A stretch of 64,000 nucleotides of DNA, from contig CABHOK010000008.1 in assembly GCA_902168205.1 (NCBI GenBank), positions 150,500-214,499 on the forward strand, written 5' to 3'. The position numbers and the translations under genes are program-made. Under the pieces are notes generated by a model. It worked only from the letters and a program-made list of their open reading frames with translations, searched no databases and was not told where the DNA came from. Source of the stretch: an uncultured Chitinophaga sp. Its GTDB lineage: Bacteria > Bacteroidota > Bacteroidia > Cytophagales > Cyclobacteriaceae. This document shows positions 61,545-64,000 of the stretch, piece by piece; position 1 is the first letter of the stretch; the number at the start of each line of letters is the position of its first letter.

Positions 61545-64000
61545 TTATTTCAACAGTTCTAAATATCCGGTCTTCACTTCCGATCCATCACCTTTATCGA
61601 TAATATAGAAGTATGTTCCATCTGGTAATCCGTTACCCAGTATACTAATACCGCGGTTCGACACACCGGTAAAGACCAGATCCTGGTTATTATACCCGCG
61701 CTGTTCATATACCAGCGTTCCGGCACGGTTGAAGATTCGAACGTGGTTGTTCTTGAACTCTTCGAGACATCCGATCTCAAAGAAGTCGTTCATACCATCG
61801 TTATTATGAGACACTGCGTTATAAACATTGATCTCTGTTTTCACCACCACGGTCTCTGACTTTTCGCAATGCAGTGACGTTATCGCGGTAACAGTATGGG
61901 TACCTGCAGGAAGCTGACCGATTATATTACCAGTCATTAATGTACCGTTGATATTCCATTCGATAGATTGAATATCGCTTCCGTTCAGAATAATCAGTTC
62001 TGCAGTACCATTCTGCTCAGTACACAACGCAGGCGTTGTCTTCAGCATAAACTCAGGATATACATATATGGCCTCTACTTTTCCTATAACCGGATCCGAA
62101 GCACAACCTGATATTTCTTCAATGGCCGTTACTGCGTACTGTCCTGCATCGAGATTCCAGTATACATCACCGGTAGCATCTGCGTTCGGCTTAACAGCAC
62201 CACCGTCATACCAGTTGAAAGCATAGTCGCTGATGTTGCCATTCACGGATGCGGAGAGTATACCGTTCGGGGTTTCACAATCCGTACGGTTCGCCACGAG
62301 CACTACCTGCGGAACAGGCACTGTCATCGGGTCAGCGGTGATCGTTATACTATTACTTCCTGTGCAACCTGAGACTACATCGGTAGCGCGTACCACATAC
62401 GTTGTGGCTGCCAGGTTGGTCGCTGCGCTTCCGGTGAAGTGCGGTAAACCCGAGATCGAACCTTCGAACCAATCGAAAGTATACCCGATGATGGTACCAT
62501 TTACATCTGCATTGGCAGCACCGTTGAGCTTAGCAGGATCGCAATACGTAAGCGGAGACATTGGTGTAATATTTACCGCCGGGTATATTCTGCTGTCGGT
62601 TACCGTAGCTGTATCCGGCAATATCGTACAGAAATTCAGTGTGGGGTGCTTTGCTACAGCGGTATATACACCCAGCGGAGCAATTGTTACTACACTTCCA
62701 GTATAAATCGGAGTACCGCTTACAACTGAACCGGTATACCAGTCATAGTCGTACAAACTACCATCACCGCGTGGCACGGTTGCAAACAAGCTTCCGTTTG
62801 TGGTGATACAACTTGTTAACGGTGTAGCAGAAGCGAGTGTCTGAACTGCAACTGTATCGGTCTTGAATTTGAATGTCGCATCCGAGAAGCAGTGCGTAGT
62901 ATTGTTTGTTACGCGTATTGTATAGGTCGCCGTAGCGGTGTACGGTATACCATTCAATTCATTATCGGAATCGACAACAGCCCCAGAAGTATTGTTACCC
63001 TGGTACCAGGCGAATGTATAGTTTCCAAAGTTCGGATTATTGTCAGCAATAACGCTCAATGAACCGGTAACTTCAGGAAGTATACATACTGCCGGGTTTG
63101 TAAACGCATCCAGAGAAATCGCTGGAGGAGCTGTATTATCATCGATAATCGCAATGGTGAACAACGAGGTACAACCCAGGTTATCGGTTGACTGCACGTA
63201 GTATGTGCCACTGGTCAGGTTCGGCGATGTTGCATTGCCATTAACAACGCCCGTTATCGGACTCTGTGCTGCATCGAACCACTGGAACGAGAAGTTAGCA
63301 AGTTCAGCAGGATCGTTCATATCGAGGAACCTGGTAGTCCCCATCAAATCCTGTCTCACCGTAGTTACCTTAATAGAGCCATCTAATGCAGGAGCACATT
63401 GTGTCTGTGCGATGGTCGTAACATCGTTGTTATATACCGGTACTTCTCTCTCCAGGTATATCGTTGCTATACCGATACATCCGTTGCCTGCTGATGCTAC
63501 ATCGGTCACTCGAACTGTGTAGTCACCTTCCTGCATTCCGGAAAGCGTAACACCTGTTGCAATGAAGTCGACCGCGTTCGTGTTGTTGGCACCACGGAAC
63601 CACTCAAAGGTATACCCGGTGGTAACACCCGTTGTTGTGCCTTCTGTTACAGAAGCTGTCAACTCTCCGGTATAGCTTGTGTTACATGCTACGTTAGGAG
63701 CATTCTGCACAATTACTACTGTAGGATTTACAGATATATCATTGATCGTAAACGGAGTGAGCGAGGTATTACAGTTCGATGCCGTATTTGTAGCACGCAC
63801 GAAGTAGTTACCTGCGCCTATAGCTGTACCAATCGTAGCGGCTGAACCCGATGATGCTACTACCGTAGTGCCGTCACTTTCAAACCACTCGAACGTATAC
63901 CCTGCTACACTGCCTATCGATACTCCATCAACTTCAATGTCTGTTACCTGTGCTGAACCATCCGCTGGATTACAATCAGCCTGGTGCGTCAGTGTTATAG
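61545..64000 (-). CDS. Partial SprB-like adhesin with gliding-motility C-terminal domain (runs off the right edge)
   Basis: The frame is open from 61545 to the end of the window at 64000 (818 codons visible), so the start lies outside. An internal GTG at 63800 is not a real start: the frame upstream continues with ...GAGNYFVRATNTAS. The visible part is about nine repeats of roughly 80-90 residues (SYTF-type: FxWFxG...L, GxYxVxxTD, GC), Ig-like, with many Cys pairs. The C-terminus (about the last 95 residues) is the gliding-motility-associated domain with VSHNNDGMNDFFEIGCLEEF and ends GTYFYIIDKGDGSEVKTGYLELLK: a type B T9SS sorting domain. In known gliders such proteins are moved along the cell surface with PorP/SprF. 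Function here: adhesion or gliding (inferred). Confidence 0.92.
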   Translation of the reverse strand, partial: ITLTHQADCNPADGSAQVTDIEVDGVSIGSVAGYTFEWFESDGTTVVASSGSAATIGTAIGAGNYFVRATNTASNCNTSLTPFTINDISVNPTVVIVQNAPNVACNTSYTGELTASVTEGTTTGVTTGYTFEWFRGANNTNAVDFIATGVTLSGMQEGDYTVRVTDVASAGNGCIGIATIYLEREVPVYNNDVTTIAQTQCAPALDGSIKVTTVRQDLMGTTRFLDMNDPAELANFSFQWFDAAQSPITGVVNGNATSPNLTSGTYYVQSTDNLGCTSLFTIAIIDDNTAPPAISLDAFTNPAVCILPEVTGSLSVIADNNPNFGNYTFAWYQGNNTSGAVVDSDNELNGIPYTATATYTIRVTNNTTHCFSDATFKFKTDTVAVQTLASATPLTSCITTNGSLFATVPRGDGSLYDYDWYTGSVVSGTPIYTGSVVTIAPLGVYTAVAKHPTLNFCTILPDTATVTDSRIYPAVNITPMSPLTYCDPAKLNGAANADVNGTIIGYTFDWFEGSISGLPHFTGSAATNLAATTYVVRATDVVSGCTGSNSITITADPMTVPVPQVVLVANRTDCETPNGILSASVNGNISDYAFNWYDGGAVKPNADATGDVYWNLDAGQYAVTAIEEISGCASDPVIGKVEAIYVYPEFMLKTTPALCTEQNGTAELIILNGSDIQSIEWNINGTLMTGNIIGQLPAGTHTVTAITSLHCEKSETVVVKTEINVYNAVSHNNDGMNDFFEIGCLEEFKNNHVRIFNRAGTLVYEQRGYNNQDLVFTGVSNRGISILGNGLPDGTYFYIIDKGDGSEVKTGYLELLK

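Noticed and set aside
61545..63800. Adhesin as a complete gene beginning at 63800
   Set aside because: The codon there is an internal GTG (Val) and the frame stays open to the right edge, so the gene is partial.
1..64000. tRNA or rRNA genes
   Set aside because: No cloverleaf with GTTC-type arm or rRNA conserved block was recognised in the intergenic regions.

Overview
The window looks like a chromosomal segment of a Bacteroidota bacterium, most likely of the order Cytophagales (soil glider or degrader type). The evidence is type IX secretion sorting domains on several secreted enzymes, a PorP/SprF protein beside a type B adhesin, LytTR two-component signalling with a beta-propeller sensor, DUF6588-like and PorT-like barrels, near absence of Shine-Dalgarno motifs, and promoters of the Bacteroidota form TTTG-N19-TAnnTTTG (best example before tyrS). 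No insertion sequence, phage, tRNA, rRNA or CRISPR array was seen. The order of genes is that of core chromosome with accessory polysaccharide-degradation genes.

Layout: 1-4 kb, secreted catalase, a repeat-rich intergenic stretch, a TerB-like protein and purT. 4-13.6 kb, a chitin locus on the minus strand: a propeller histidine kinase, a LytTR response regulator and two large secreted GH18 chitinases; a tandem 14-bp repeat spaced by two helical turns precedes the chitinases and is a good candidate LytTR operator. 13.7-22.5 kb, a CPA2 cation/proton antiporter, a GH20-like hydrolase, a serine hydrolase fused to ankyrin repeats, a DUF6588-like outer-membrane protein and a Gfo/Idh/MocA oxidoreductase. 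22.7-30.6 kb, a 2640-residue subtilase with many Ig-like modules. 31-38.5 kb, an FtsX/MacB-type permease, a sodium:solute symporter, a large PIG-L deacetylase and a small secreted protein.

38.6-49 kb holds thyA, a tail-specific protease, a zinc-ribbon membrane protein, several small unknown genes, a SulP transporter with beta-carbonic anhydrase (probable bicarbonate uptake pair), tyrS and a GNAT acetyltransferase. 48.8-54.9 kb holds two beta-barrel proteins and a minus-strand run accA, MBL hydrolase, patatin, urocanase. 55-58 kb holds a GH5 mannanase-like lipoprotein and an alginate-lyase-family protein. 58.1-64 kb holds a small membrane protein, a CheY-like regulator, a receiver-histidine kinase, PorP/SprF and the 3' part of a repeat-rich adhesin that runs off the right edge.

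The most unusual signals are non-coding: (i) intergenic elements built of 7-bp units (GAGCTNN and NNNCTGG types) in inverted orientation, two of which share a common core; (ii) the tandem LytTR-like operator; (iii) a dense nested palindrome upstream of a small unknown gene at 42961; and (iv) a strong preference for the tetranucleotide TATA, visible as ATA isoleucine codons placed mostly after codons ending in T. Start codons were chosen at ATG in several cases where the longest open frame begins at TTG or GTG. All family assignments are from reading the sequence, without database searches.
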